Made by a program: the position numbers and the translations under genes. DNA of 64,000 nt from Paracoccaceae bacterium (lineage in GTDB: Bacteria > Pseudomonadota > Alphaproteobacteria > Rhodobacterales > Rhodobacteraceae): the NCBI GenBank assembly GCA_012103375.1, contig WLWX01000001.1, positions 2,584,492 to 2,648,491 of the forward strand. The letters are read 5' to 3'. The notes beneath the pieces were generated by a model. The model was given only the letters and a program-made list of their open reading frames with translations. It ran no database searches and was not told the DNA's origin. Numbering within the stretch: the first letter of the stretch is position 1; every line of letters starts with the position of its first letter. Shown here one piece after another: positions 1 to 8,064 of this stretch.

Positions 1-199
1 AACCCGGCCCCGGCCAGTTTCACCCAGAAAAACAGCCCAGGAACAGCAGCGCCTGGGTCAGAATACCCTACACCCCCCAAAGCGAGCGGCGAAACCCATA
101 GGTCATCCCGTTGGCAATGCAGTTCACCGCATTCGGCCCCGGCGTGGTGACAAACAGTGCCCAGAAGGCGGCGAATATCAGCCAGGCTTGTAAGGACAT
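1..199 (-). pseudogene. LysE/RhtB-type amino-acid exporter, disrupted and cut by window edge
   Basis: From ATG at 197-199 the reading frame gives an N-terminus with the LysE/RhtB signature: a hydrophobic first helix followed by TTPGPNAVNCIANGMTYG. After 43 residues it meets an in-frame TAG at 68-70. The same frame resumes with GILTQALLFLG and then shifts to a frame reading FFWVKLAGAG, the usual start of a later helix. So the copy has a nonsense codon plus a small indel or deletion next to a C-run at 73-78. The start lies 4 bp after the XRE-cupin regulator, a common pairing for such exporters. The family assignment rests on about 60 residues; the rest is outside the window. Confidence 0.6.
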
Positions 200-203
200 C
201 GCG

Positions 204-773
204 CTAATACACCGGCGGGGCGATGACCCAGATCACCACGGCCGGATCGTCATAGGGGTTTGCCCAGGCATGCGCCTCTCCCCGGATGCGGAAACTGTCT
301 CCGGCGCCAAGATTGTGACACGTCCCGGCGATGGTCAGGTCCAGCTTGCCGCTGACGACATAGCCGACCTCCTGCGTGGCGCGGACGACCGGTTGGCCGA
401 TCGCGGATCCGGGTGCGAAGGTGGAATGCACCACCTCAAAATCATCTGTCAGGTCGGGGGAAAGCAGCTCTTCGACCAGACCCGCCTCGCCCGAGCCGAT
501 GGCCCGGCGCGCACCGGCGCGAACGATAAAGCCATCCTCATGCGCCGGGGCTTCGGGCTGCCCGAACAGCGTCGACAGCGGAACGTCGAACAGCGCTGCA
601 ATCTGGCGCAAGTCGTCGATACCGGGGGCCGAAAGGTCGCGTTCAACCTGACTGGCCCAACCAACCGAACGGCCAAGCCGGGCGGCCACATCCGTCAGCG
701 TCAAACCACGTGCGCGGCGCAAGGCGCGGATATCTGCGCCAAGGGTACGTGTGGTTGCTGGGTCGTGGTGCAT
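204..773 (-). CDS. XRE-family regulator with C-terminal cupin sensor domain
   Basis: This 189-residue protein has a helix-turn-helix of the Cro/cI (XRE) type at about residues 12-67 (LTLTDVAARLGRSVGWASQV) and a cupin_2 barrel at about residues 110-185 (VGYVVSGKLDLTIAG followed by LGAGDSF). Such regulators bind DNA through the N-terminus and sense small molecules, often amino acids or polyamines, through the cupin. It is transcribed with the adjacent LysE-type gene, so control of amino-acid export is the natural inference. An inverted repeat at 788-808, just before the start, may be its autoregulatory operator. The ATG at 771-773 has no strong ribosome-binding site, so the start is moderately certain. 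Confidence 0.85.
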   Translation of the reverse strand: MHHDPATTRTLGADIRALRRARGLTLTDVAARLGRSVGWASQVERDLSAPGIDDLRQIAALFDVPLSTLFGQPEAPAHEDGFIVRAGARRAIGSGEAGLVEELLSPDLTDDFEVVHSTFAPGSAIGQPVVRATQEVGYVVSGKLDLTIAGTCHNLGAGDSFRIRGEAHAWANPYDDPAVVIWVIAPPVY

Positions 774-787
774 GTCAGGCGGTTCGT

Positions 788-808
788 GAAATTCTTGCGT
801 CGAATTTC
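788..808. promoter_or_regulatory. Inverted repeat before the XRE-cupin gene (possible operator)
   Basis: GAAATTC at 788-794 and its complement GAATTTC at 802-808 form a 7-bp inverted repeat with a 7-nt spacer, 15 bp before the regulator start. Position and symmetry fit an autoregulatory operator; no experimental support is available. Confidence 0.35.
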
Positions 809-1023
809 ATGGTTGCACGGTTTTTTCCACATGGCAACTGGGAAAGTCGCGCGGCGGATGATGAGTATACCAAGTAGAAGCGGGCAGACGCGTCGTATCA
901 AAGCTTGCGCCTATCCCGCCGCGGCAAATTCGTTTTCGCAGCCGGTGGATGCGAAAACATCGCAGGCGTTCCAGCGGCGCGCCACAGGTCTTTGTCTGTC
1001 CGCGCGGCTGCTTTCCGGATGCC

Positions 1024-2080
1024 TAAAGCGTTTCGGCTTGAACCTGAATCGCGAGGGATTCCCTTGAGACCTGATCTGTGATTCATCCTGTTTGGGAGGA
1101 TGGATCATGTCAGCACCTTTGCCATCTGCGCTTCGGATACGGTTTCAGAGATACATTGAAGAAGGGTTGAGCGGGCGCGCGGCGGCGTTGCGGTTGAAGC
1201 TGTCGCCTGCCACAGGCGCGCGGTGGGCGCGTCAGGTGAGGATGAAGGGTCATGCGGAACCTGCCCGGCAGGGACCGCCGCGCGGCAAGGGAAAGCTGGC
1301 TCCGCATCGGGAATTCTTTGAGGAGTTGATCGCACAAGACCCTGACATCACGCTCTTTGAGTTGCGTAATGCGCTGGCCGATGCAGAGGGTGTGCGGGTG
1401 CATCACTCCTCCATCGCCAACCTTCTGTCCCGGCTCGGCTTCACGTACAAAAAAAGTCGCTGGTCGCAACCGAGCGCCGCCGCGCCAAGGTAAGGCAGCA
1501 ACGGGCCGACTGGTTCAGATACCGCTCGCCAGCCATTGCGACCTTTCCTGAGCGCGTTGTCTTTATTGACGAAACCGCAGTGAAGACAAACCTCACGCGC
1601 CTACGCGGCAGAGCCAAGCGCGGTAAGCGCCTGACGATGGATGCGCTCTTCGGAAGCTGGGGAACCCAAACCTTGATCGCGGGCCTGACCCAAGGCGCGC
1701 TGATCGCACCTTGGGTCATCAAGGGAGCGATAGATGGCCCCGCCTTCGCGGCCTACATCCGCGAAGTGCTGGTCCCCGAGATCAACCCCGGCACTGTCGT
1801 CATTCTCGACAACCTGGCAACCCACCGGAATAAGGAGGCGACGCAGGCTTTACGCAATCACGGCTGCTGGTTCCTTTACCTGCCACCGTACTCGCCCGAC
1901 CTGAATCCCATCGAGCAGGCCTTCTCTAAACTGAAAGCCCATTTGCGACGGATCGGGGCCAGGTCCTTTACCCAGGTCTTCGAAGCAATCGGAGCAATCT
2001 GCGATCTCTACGACCCAGTAGAATGCTGGAACTACTTTAAGGCCGCCGGATATGTCTCAGGTTAATGTCGAAACGCTTTA
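1024..2080 (+). mobile_element. IS630-family insertion sequence with TA target duplication
   Basis: The ends read AAGCGTTTCG (from 1026) and CGAAACGCTT (to 2078), a 10-bp perfect terminal inverted repeat that continues imperfectly (CTTGAACC against its partner). Each end is flanked by TA (1024-1025 and 2079-2080), the hallmark target duplication of the IS630/Tc1-mariner group. The element is about 1053 bp and carries one transposase expressed by frameshift. It sits between the XRE regulator promoter region and the sulfatase remnant. Confidence 0.85.
1107..2065 (+). CDS. IS630 transposase, two frames joined by -1 frameshift
   Basis: The first frame (1107-1493) has an N-terminal helix-turn-helix domain (GLSGRAAALRLKLSPATGAR). 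The second frame, entered before 1580, carries the DDE catalytic core: FIDETAV, VILDNLATH and NPIEQAFSKLK. The frames join at an A7 run at about 1450-1456: a -1 slip there gives KKKSLVATERRRAKVRQQ and continues without a stop into the catalytic part. Slippage at an A-run is a known expression mode for IS630-type elements, so the gene is probably functional. The ATG at 1107 is preceded by GGGAGGATGG, a good ribosome-binding site. Confidence 0.85.
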
Positions 2081-2260
2081 GCGAAAGATTGGTCGCGTTC
2101 ATGCCAGCAGAATTCAGCATTTAGGCGACATGGGGCTTAGAGGCAAACGAGGTATTGAAAAACTCCCCAAGGGACACGAAGCCTGCCCATTGGTCCGAGG
2201 ATTGAGAGGGCACGTCTTATCCCAACAGCGAGATGCCGAATAATTTCGCCCCCAAAGGAC

Positions 2261-2647
2261 ATGACCAATGACCAGGTGCGCGAGATCAACGCCATGGTCC
2301 ATGTGATGAACGAGATCGTCGATGAAGCCATCGGCAACGTTTTGCCGGTTCGCGAAAGTGAAGCGTGAGAGTTCATTATTTGCGAATGGGAACAAGAACA
2401 TAACGGCAAGACCATTGCGCTGACCTCGATCGTGACCAGGGACTTCATTTGCACCTGCTGCGACATCACCAACAAATACCCCGATGGCACCGGTGAGCTT
2501 TACAGCTATGCCGATGACCCTTTGCAAATGCGCAACCTCTGGGACAACGACGTCTACCTGTTGGTGCGCGACCGTTTGCTGAAAACACTGGATGACAACA
2601 TGCCGCCCCGGCGCGCGGAAAGACTGACCCGCGCGTTCGGAGCTTGA
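2261..2647 (+). pseudogene. Sulfatase (alkaline-phosphatase superfamily) remnant
   Basis: One frame reads MTNDQVREINAMVHVMNEIVDEAIGNVL, resembling the helix preceding the catalytic C-terminal half of arylsulfatases, then a TGA at 2366-2368. The same frame resumes as EWEQEHNGKTIALTSIVTRD and ends with GELYSYADDPLQMRNLWD, the typical C-terminal sulfatase motif. The N-terminal half with the formylglycine site and a middle section are absent. This is a deletion remnant of a gene whose 5' part lay toward the IS630 element. It lies 18 bp before the sugar ABC binding protein, so it may once have been in that operon. Confidence 0.6.
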
Positions 2648-2665
2648 TCAATAAGGGAGAAAGAC

Positions 2666-3877
2666 ATGAAACACATCACTGGAACACTTACCGCATTTTT
2701 GCTGAGTGCAGGAGCAGCCCATGCAGGCTGCGCCTTCGAAAACACGATCCCGACGTCCTATCTGGGCAACTCATTTGCCGCCGTCAAAGCCGAAGCAGCG
2801 GCGATGGAGGAATGCGGCAATGTGACCGCTGAACTGAATTCGGACTTCCAAGACAAGATCAACGAAGCCCTGAAGGCAGATCCGGCGTTTTATCAGATCG
2901 TGATGGTCACCAATGGCGGCATCGTTTCGCTGTTGAACGACGGCACGCTGCGCCCCTTGAACGATCTGGTCGAATAATTCGGCGGATCCCTGGGGGGCAA
3001 TCAGTTCGTCGCCAATGACGGCCAGATCATGGCGATCGCCACGCGGGTGAACAACCAGCACTTGATGTACAGAAAAGACATTCTGGCCGATCTGGGCATT
3101 GACGTACCCAAGCCCTATGACGAGGTTCTGGCCGCGGCTGAAAAGATCAAGGCTGCTGGCGTGGTCGACTATCCCTTGGGTGGCACCTTCAAGTCGGGTT
3201 GGAACGTTGCCGAGGAATTCGTGAATATGTACCTTGGCTTCAAAGGTGACTTCATCGACGACGCCTATATGCCGACGATCAACAATGAAACCGGTGTGGC
3301 AGCGTTGGAGACCATGAAGGCGCTGGCGGCGTATGTGGATCCCGAATACCTGATCTCGGACTCCACCTATGTTCAGCAACAGTTCCAGCAGGGCAAGATC
3401 GCTATGGCGAACCTCTGTGCGACGCGGGCTGCGGCAATGGATGACGACGCTGAAAGCCAGGTCGTCGGCAAGGTCGGGATGGCGGGCGCGTCGGTGCCTG
3501 TCGATGGCGGCATTCCCGCGTCTTCCAACTGGTGGGGTGGCTGGGCCATCGCCAAGAACATCAGCGACGAAGCCGCCGAGGCCGCGTTCAAGATCGCCAT
3601 GGAAGGGACCGACACCGAGATGGTGCAGGCCAACAACGACATGGCAGTCTGCCTTGTCGATGGCTATGTGCCTGGCGACGCGGCCCAGGGCGTGGTCGAG
3701 ACTATGGAGGGTGGTGCCGTCTTCTATCCGGCCAGCCAGGCCATGGGCATCATGCACTCGGAACTTGGCAACGGCATTCCCGCCTTCCTTAAAGGCGAGA
3801 AAACGGCCGAAGAGGCACTTGCCGATATCGAGGCTGCCTATCTGGTTTCGGCCAAGAAAAAGGGACTGGTAAACTAA
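2666..3877 (+). pseudogene. Sugar ABC transporter substrate-binding protein with in-frame stop
   Basis: A signal peptide (MKHITGTLTAFLLSAGAAHA) starts a family-1 extracellular solute-binding protein. After residue 103 a TAA at 2975-2977 interrupts the frame, but the same frame continues with FGGSLGGNQFVANDGQ and 300 more residues ending GLVN at 3877. LVE-stop-FGG would read LVEKFGG if the TAA were AAA, so one substitution explains the break. The length of about 403 residues is normal for the family. Internal ATG 3029 could not give an exported protein. It heads a decayed operon with two permease remnants. A sequencing error at one base cannot be excluded. Confidence 0.75.
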
Positions 3878-3888
3878 CCGGTTCTGAC

Positions 3889-3913
3889 TGCCCGCATGCG
3901 TAACTTCCGGGCA
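3889..3913 (+). terminator. Hairpin downstream of the sugar-binding protein gene
   Basis: TGCCCG at 3889-3894 pairs with CGGGCA at 3908-3913 around a 13-nt loop, between the binding-protein gene and the permease remnant. No T-run follows, so it is more likely an intercistronic mRNA-stabilising hairpin than a full terminator. Confidence 0.4.
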
Positions 3914-3934
3914 CATCAAAAGGGATAGAAAGCC

Positions 3935-4535
3935 ATGAAGTTCAAGCTATTTGCGGCCTTCGTAGCGCCTTCGATCTTCATGATGCTGATATTCATCGCC
4001 TTTCCGCTGATCTCGGTAATCGAGCAAAGATTTCACGTCACCCAAACCGTCTATGAGTCGGTCAAGGTCGGAAGCTGCACGCCGGCCCCGTTCGGGGCCA
4101 AGCAATGCACCACGGAAACGAAAACCCAACCTTTGCGCAGCGCCAATGGCTCACCCGTAACGCGGACCGAATATGTCGGGCTGCAATCCAATCGCAATGT
4201 TCTGGAACTGGACCGTCTGTCCGCCGCCCTGATTGGCGGCGCCAGCCGCCGTCAGCGCGTGCAGTTCATCGTCATTCCGCACCTGATGCCACTGATCATT
4301 TTTGTGTCACTGATAAACCTGATGGATACCCACCGCGTCTTCGAAGAGATCGTCGGATTTTCCAGCCAGGCGCATGTGATTTCACTGCAATGGCTGACCT
4401 ATGATTTCCTGCAGCCAGATGACGCCGGAAACCGCTCCATCAGGCGCGCCTCGGCCAGTGCCATGCTCACCATGATGGGGATCGTCGTGCTGCTGATTCC
4501 ATTGCTCAAGCGCACTTGGCGCGACCACCGGGATA
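3935..4535 (+). pseudogene. Sugar ABC permease (first subunit) with internal deletion
   Basis: The N-terminus (MKFKLFAAFVAPSIFMMLIF) is a first membrane segment followed by the long periplasmic loop usual in marine alphaproteobacterial sugar permeases. At NVLELDRLSAALI the expected middle membrane segments are missing. The frame jumps to RVQFIVIPHLMPLIIFVSLI, the region after the EAA loop, then a last helix (MLTMMGIVVLLIPLLK). About 100 residues are lost while the frame is kept. The normal protein is about 300 residues; here about 200 are recognisable. The product would lack the ATPase-contacting loop and cannot be functional. Confidence 0.6.
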
Positions 4536-4750
4536 CAATGACTTTCTGGTCACGTCGCTTTTGCTGGACTCGCAGAACCAGCCCATGGTTCCGGCCATCG
4601 CAAATATGTTCAACCGCGAGACAACGACCACCGATCAGGTCGTCGCTGTCGCCGCAGCGGTCTCAATCACGGCCCCACTTTTTTGTGCTGGTGATGTTCT
4701 TCCAAAAACAGATCGTAAGTGGCCTCACCGCTGGCGCTGTGAAGGGATAG
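4536..4750 (+). pseudogene. Second sugar ABC permease, C-terminal fragment
   Basis: NDFLVTSLLLDSQNQPMVPA, then ITAPLF, then (after a shift at a T-run near 4679-4685) FVLVMFFQKQIVSGLTAGAV ending at 4750 is the standard C-terminus of the MalG-type permease, including the final QKQIVSGLTAGAVKG. Only about 70 of about 280 residues remain. It joins the end of the first permease remnant directly, so a deletion has fused the two genes. No ATPase gene follows. Confidence 0.65.
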
Positions 4751-4815
4751 CAGATTCAACAGCTGCAGCGCGGGACCTCAGGGTCGGAACTGCTGCATCT
4801 GTGATCGTCATCAGG

Positions 4816-6645
4816 TTACAAGCCGCCATATGCCACGCCTGAAAGGGATGACATATCCTTTTTCCAGGTCGTCAGATCATCCGGATTGAACTTTGACAGG
4901 TGGTCGTGCCCGCACGCCCGCGCCATGACCTGCATCAAGCCAACAGAGGCCTCGAAGAAATTGGCAAGCTGTTTCGCAGATTTATCTGCAACCAGACGGC
5001 TTACCAAATGGGGCTTCTGGGTGGCAATTCCAACCGGGCAATTGTTGGTGTGGCACGCGCGCATCGCCAGGCAGCCAATCGCCTGCATAGCCGCGTTAGA
5101 GACTGCGATTGCATCCGCACCGAGGGCCAGCGCCTTGATGAAATCCGCCGGTTTGCGCAGACCGCCAGTGATGACGAGTGTCACGTCTCTGCGCCCCAAC
5201 TTGTCCAGATGGCGCCGCGCGCGGGCCAATGCTGGAATAGTCGGGACCGAGATATTGTCGCGGAAAATGATCGGCGCGGCCCCCGTGCCACCGCCCCGGC
5301 CATCAAGGATGATATAGTCGACGCCAACCGCAAGCGCCGCGTCGATGTCCTTCTCGATATGTTGGGCCGAAAGCTTGTACCCGACGGGGATACCACCAGT
5401 ACGGTCACGCACTTCATCGGCGAATTCCTTGATCTGGCTGACCTCGGTCCAGTCCGGAAAACGCGGAGGCGACACAGCCGCCGTTCCGGGCTCCAATCCA
5501 CGAACGGCGGCGATTTTGCCTTGCACCTTGGCACCCGGCAGATGGCCGCCGGTTCCGGTTTTCGCGCCTTGCCCGCCTTTGAAATGGAACGCCTGAACTT
5601 TGTCCATCTTGTCCCAGCTAAACCCAAACCGGCCCGAGGCCAGTTCGTAGAAATAGCGGCTATTCTCGGCCTGCTCTTCGGGCAACATGCCTCCCTCGCC
5701 AGAACAAATGCCGGTTCCGGCCGATTGTGTTGAAAAACTCCGTTTTAGGGCCTGAACGATGATTTTTCTTTCCATGCAGCCCGATCCTAAATTTTTGGCG
5801 CGGGGGTCGGCCCAAATCGCCTACATGCGCTCACGCGCAGCCATGCGCTGTCTCGTGGTCAAAGCTTTCCGACTATTTCGCTTCATAGGTTTTCGCAAGA
5901 AATCCGCGACGCTCTGATTTCGGAGTTTTTCAACACAATCGGCCAATTCAGCCCCCCGGGCCAGCGCGACTTTGGCGGATTCGGACAAGGCCCCGAAACT
6001 CATGTCGGATACGAACAGCGGGATCTTCAGGCGCAAGGGTTTCTGTGCATTGGGGCCAATTACAACGTCGGTCCCGACGTCATCATCGTCCAACAGCGGC
6101 GGCGTCGCCAACTGGGCCGTCAAAAGCTGGATGTCGTCCCAATCGGGCAACTCAGCGCGCGGCACGCCCATCGAGTCGACCGCCCCGTGATGGCCGGTTT
6201 TGCTGAGCCCGCTTTTGGCATAGCGCTGTATCAGATCATTGTAGGGTTCTTCGGTCGCGCCGTGGCTGGGATCAGCATAAAGCCCCAAATAGGCATTGCG
6301 GCTATAGGGTTGCGGGTTGTCATGCCCCCAGGCGTTGATCTCATCCGCATCCACGCAAATATCATCTCCGTCGACCCAGGATTTGAACTTCGGCAACGCC
6401 TCATCATTGGCATAGGCCGACACACCGCTGTCGAGGCGATAGTCCCAGAAATGGACGCCACAGATCAGGTTGCGACCGCGCACAAATCCATCGGCCATCA
6501 AGGCACCACGGTGCAGGCAACGCCCATAGAAGACCGAAATGTCTTCATCAAAGTGCACGACCACCAGGTCGACCTCACCAACAATGGCGTATTGAGGTTT
6601 GCGGTCCTCCAGCTCGGATAGTTTGTAGATTGCGGTCTTGTTCAT
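4816..6645 (-). pseudogene. Rieske domain plus FMN glutamate-synthase-like protein, interrupted by miniature element
   Basis: The gene starts at ATG 6643-6645 (MNKTAIYKLSELEDRK). Residues 40-75 form a Rieske [2Fe-2S] site (CLH then CGVH about 18 residues on). The rest is the FMN-binding glutamate-synthase domain: PLFVSDMSFGALSE before the insertion, then GTGICSGEGGML, VGVDYIILDGRGGGTGAAP, TLVITGGLRKPADFIKALAL and a cysteine cluster CHTNNCPVGIATQ. The frame is broken at 5941-5944 by a 218-bp element flanked by GGCC repeats; removing it and one GGCC gives GAELAGTGICSGEGGM, which restores the gene. The role of such Rieske-GltS fusions is not established; a flavin oxidoreductase is the likely activity. 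Confidence 0.8.
5723..5940 (-). mobile_element. 218-bp miniature inverted-repeat element, copy A
   Basis: This copy has 20-bp perfect terminal inverted repeats (GATTGTGTTGAAAAACTCCG) and is flanked by a 4-bp direct repeat GGCC (5719-5722 and 5941-5944). By eye it is identical over all 218 bp to the copies at 30202-30419 and 42681-42898, in the opposite orientation. It encodes no transposase, only a 34-codon open stretch ending ARERM-stop and a short outward frame starting MERKIIVQALKRSF. That outward frame fuses in frame to the downstream half of the disrupted flavoprotein gene. Confidence 0.9.
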
Positions 6646-7056
6646 GACGTGTCCTCTATTTCGGTACGGGCCGCTGACGAGTGTGATGACAATGGCGCCA
6701 ACCGCGTTTTTGGGCAATCGCCCATTCGGGTGGCGAAGCGCGCGAACCCTCTGGTCAGTTGCGTGGCCGAGGTTCCGTAATACAGCCGGCTGATCCAGAC
6801 GGCGATTCCTGCACTTATTGGTCCCACAAACGCTGACGCCAGACACCGCCTATTTTTGATAGAATTTGATCCAGAGCCGCCGATGATATGTACCTCGGAT
6901 CTCCGGAAACTCTGACACTGGACATATCGGCCACCCGCGCCGGAAAGCATCGTTCCAGTGGACCACAGGCCGACGATGCACTAACAAATTCCGGCTGGCG
7001 CCGGTGGAATCGGCGATGTGATTTTCGCGGTTCGGATGTAGATATGAACGGACTCT
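6646..7056. other. 411-bp stretch with no recognisable gene
   Basis: Between the Rieske-FMN gene start and the IS481 element no frame shows a known motif on either strand. A leftward frame at 6642-6950 contains GPISAGIAVWISRLYYGTSA, but no start, ribosome-binding site or family match was recognised. It may include a promoter for the leftward flavoprotein gene and remnants of an older gene. Confidence 0.4.
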
Positions 7057-8016
7057 CGGGACACTTCCTGTAAATTCCCTGATTTGGGATGGAGGAAGTA
7101 TTCATGACGAACGAAGAACGCGACATTCAGCGTAAGCTTAGAGTGCTCCAACACGCCGAGAAGATCGGCCATGCCCGTAAAGCCTGTCGGTATTTTGGGA
7201 TCGGCAGGTCTAGCTTTTATAGATGTAGGGTTGCCTATCAAAAGCATGGTGAGGCCGGTTTGAAGAACGCCAAGTCAATTCCGAAAAACCCCGCCAATCA
7301 AACGCCTGCTGAGATCGTCGAGAAAGTTCTGTATCTACGCCGCAAGTATCACCTCGGGCCAATTAGGATCGTTTGGTATTTGGCGCGCTATCACGGCATC
7401 AAAATCTCGGATGCTGGGGTTTATCGCATTCTCAAACGCAACGGTCTCAACCGACTTCCCAGAGGCACGCGGATGCGGAAATTGCACACCAAACGCTATC
7501 AGAAACAGGTTCCGGGCCATCATATCCAAGTGGATGTTAAGTTTCTGACATTCAAAGGAAAAGGCGGCGAAAAGATCCGCCGGTTTCAATATACGGCGAT
7601 CGACGACGCGACCAGAGTTCGAGCCCTCAAGGTCTATGAGAAACACACGCAGGCAAACGCGATCAGCTTCATTGACCACATCATTGAAAGGTTTCCATTC
7701 CGCATTCGGGAAGTGCGTACAGATAATGGTCACGAGTTCCAGGCCAAATTCCATTGGCATGTTGAAGATCTTGGGATCAGGCACGCCCATATCAAGCGCG
7801 GCACGCCCCAACTCAATGGAAAAGTGGAACGCTCACACCGATCCGATCAGCAGGAGTTCTACCAGCTGCTCAGTTACAAAGGCGACGTCGATTTAGAGGT
7901 CAAACTCGACGAATGGGAACGGTTCTACAACTTCGCCAGACCGCACGGCGCACACAACGGCCAGACCCCTTACGAAGCTCTCAGAGACAAGCTACAGTAA
8001 CAGCATAAGTGTCCCG
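7057..8016 (+). mobile_element. IS481-family insertion sequence
   Basis: CGGGACACTT at 7057-7066 and its complement AAGTGTCCCG at 8007-8016 are matching 10-bp ends around a single transposase gene. No clear target duplication is visible next to these ends. The element is about 960 bp, within the family's usual size. It lies between the disrupted Rieske-FMN gene and the 3' end of the BisC-like gene. Confidence 0.75.
7104..8000 (+). CDS. IS481-family transposase
   Basis: The protein of 298 residues has an N-terminal helix-turn-helix (KIGHARKACRYFGIGRSSFY) and an rve/DDE integrase core with the acidic residues in HIQVDVKFL, REVRTDNGHEF and LNGKVERSHRS. The C-terminus FARPHGAHNGQTPYEAL is typical of the family. 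The ATG at 7104 follows GGAGGAAGTATTC, a strong ribosome-binding site, and is preferred to the upstream in-frame ATG at 7089. The gene is intact. Confidence 0.9.
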   Translation: MTNEERDIQRKLRVLQHAEKIGHARKACRYFGIGRSSFYRCRVAYQKHGEAGLKNAKSIPKNPANQTPAEIVEKVLYLRRKYHLGPIRIVWYLARYHGIKISDAGVYRILKRNGLNRLPRGTRMRKLHTKRYQKQVPGHHIQVDVKFLTFKGKGGEKIRRFQYTAIDDATRVRALKVYEKHTQANAISFIDHIIERFPFRIREVRTDNGHEFQAKFHWHVEDLGIRHAHIKRGTPQLNGKVERSHRSDQQEFYQLLSYKGDVDLEVKLDEWERFYNFARPHGAHNGQTPYEALRDKLQ

Positions 8017-8064
8017 CGGGTCCATCTATGCTACCCCGCTTCAGTCTTCAGATTCCCGTGCCAC

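Noticed and set aside
111-1067. Rightward 318-codon open frame over the XRE-cupin gene
   Set aside because: It is antisense to a clearly conserved regulator, has no family features and runs into the IS630 end, so it is a GC-driven shadow.
3029-3877. A separate gene from the internal ATG after the stop in the sugar-binding protein
   Set aside because: It would lack a signal peptide and the first lobe; the upstream part is in the same frame, so a nonsense mutation explains it better.
2771-3919. Leftward 382-codon open frame over the broken sugar-binding protein
   Set aside because: It has no family match, and the rightward frame carries a signal peptide and a clear binding-protein fold on both sides of the stop.
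5821-5940. A small gene ending RMAARERM inside the miniature element
   Set aside because: It has only about 34 codons, no ribosome-binding site and no start of its own; it is better seen as leftover coding sequence of a parent transposon.
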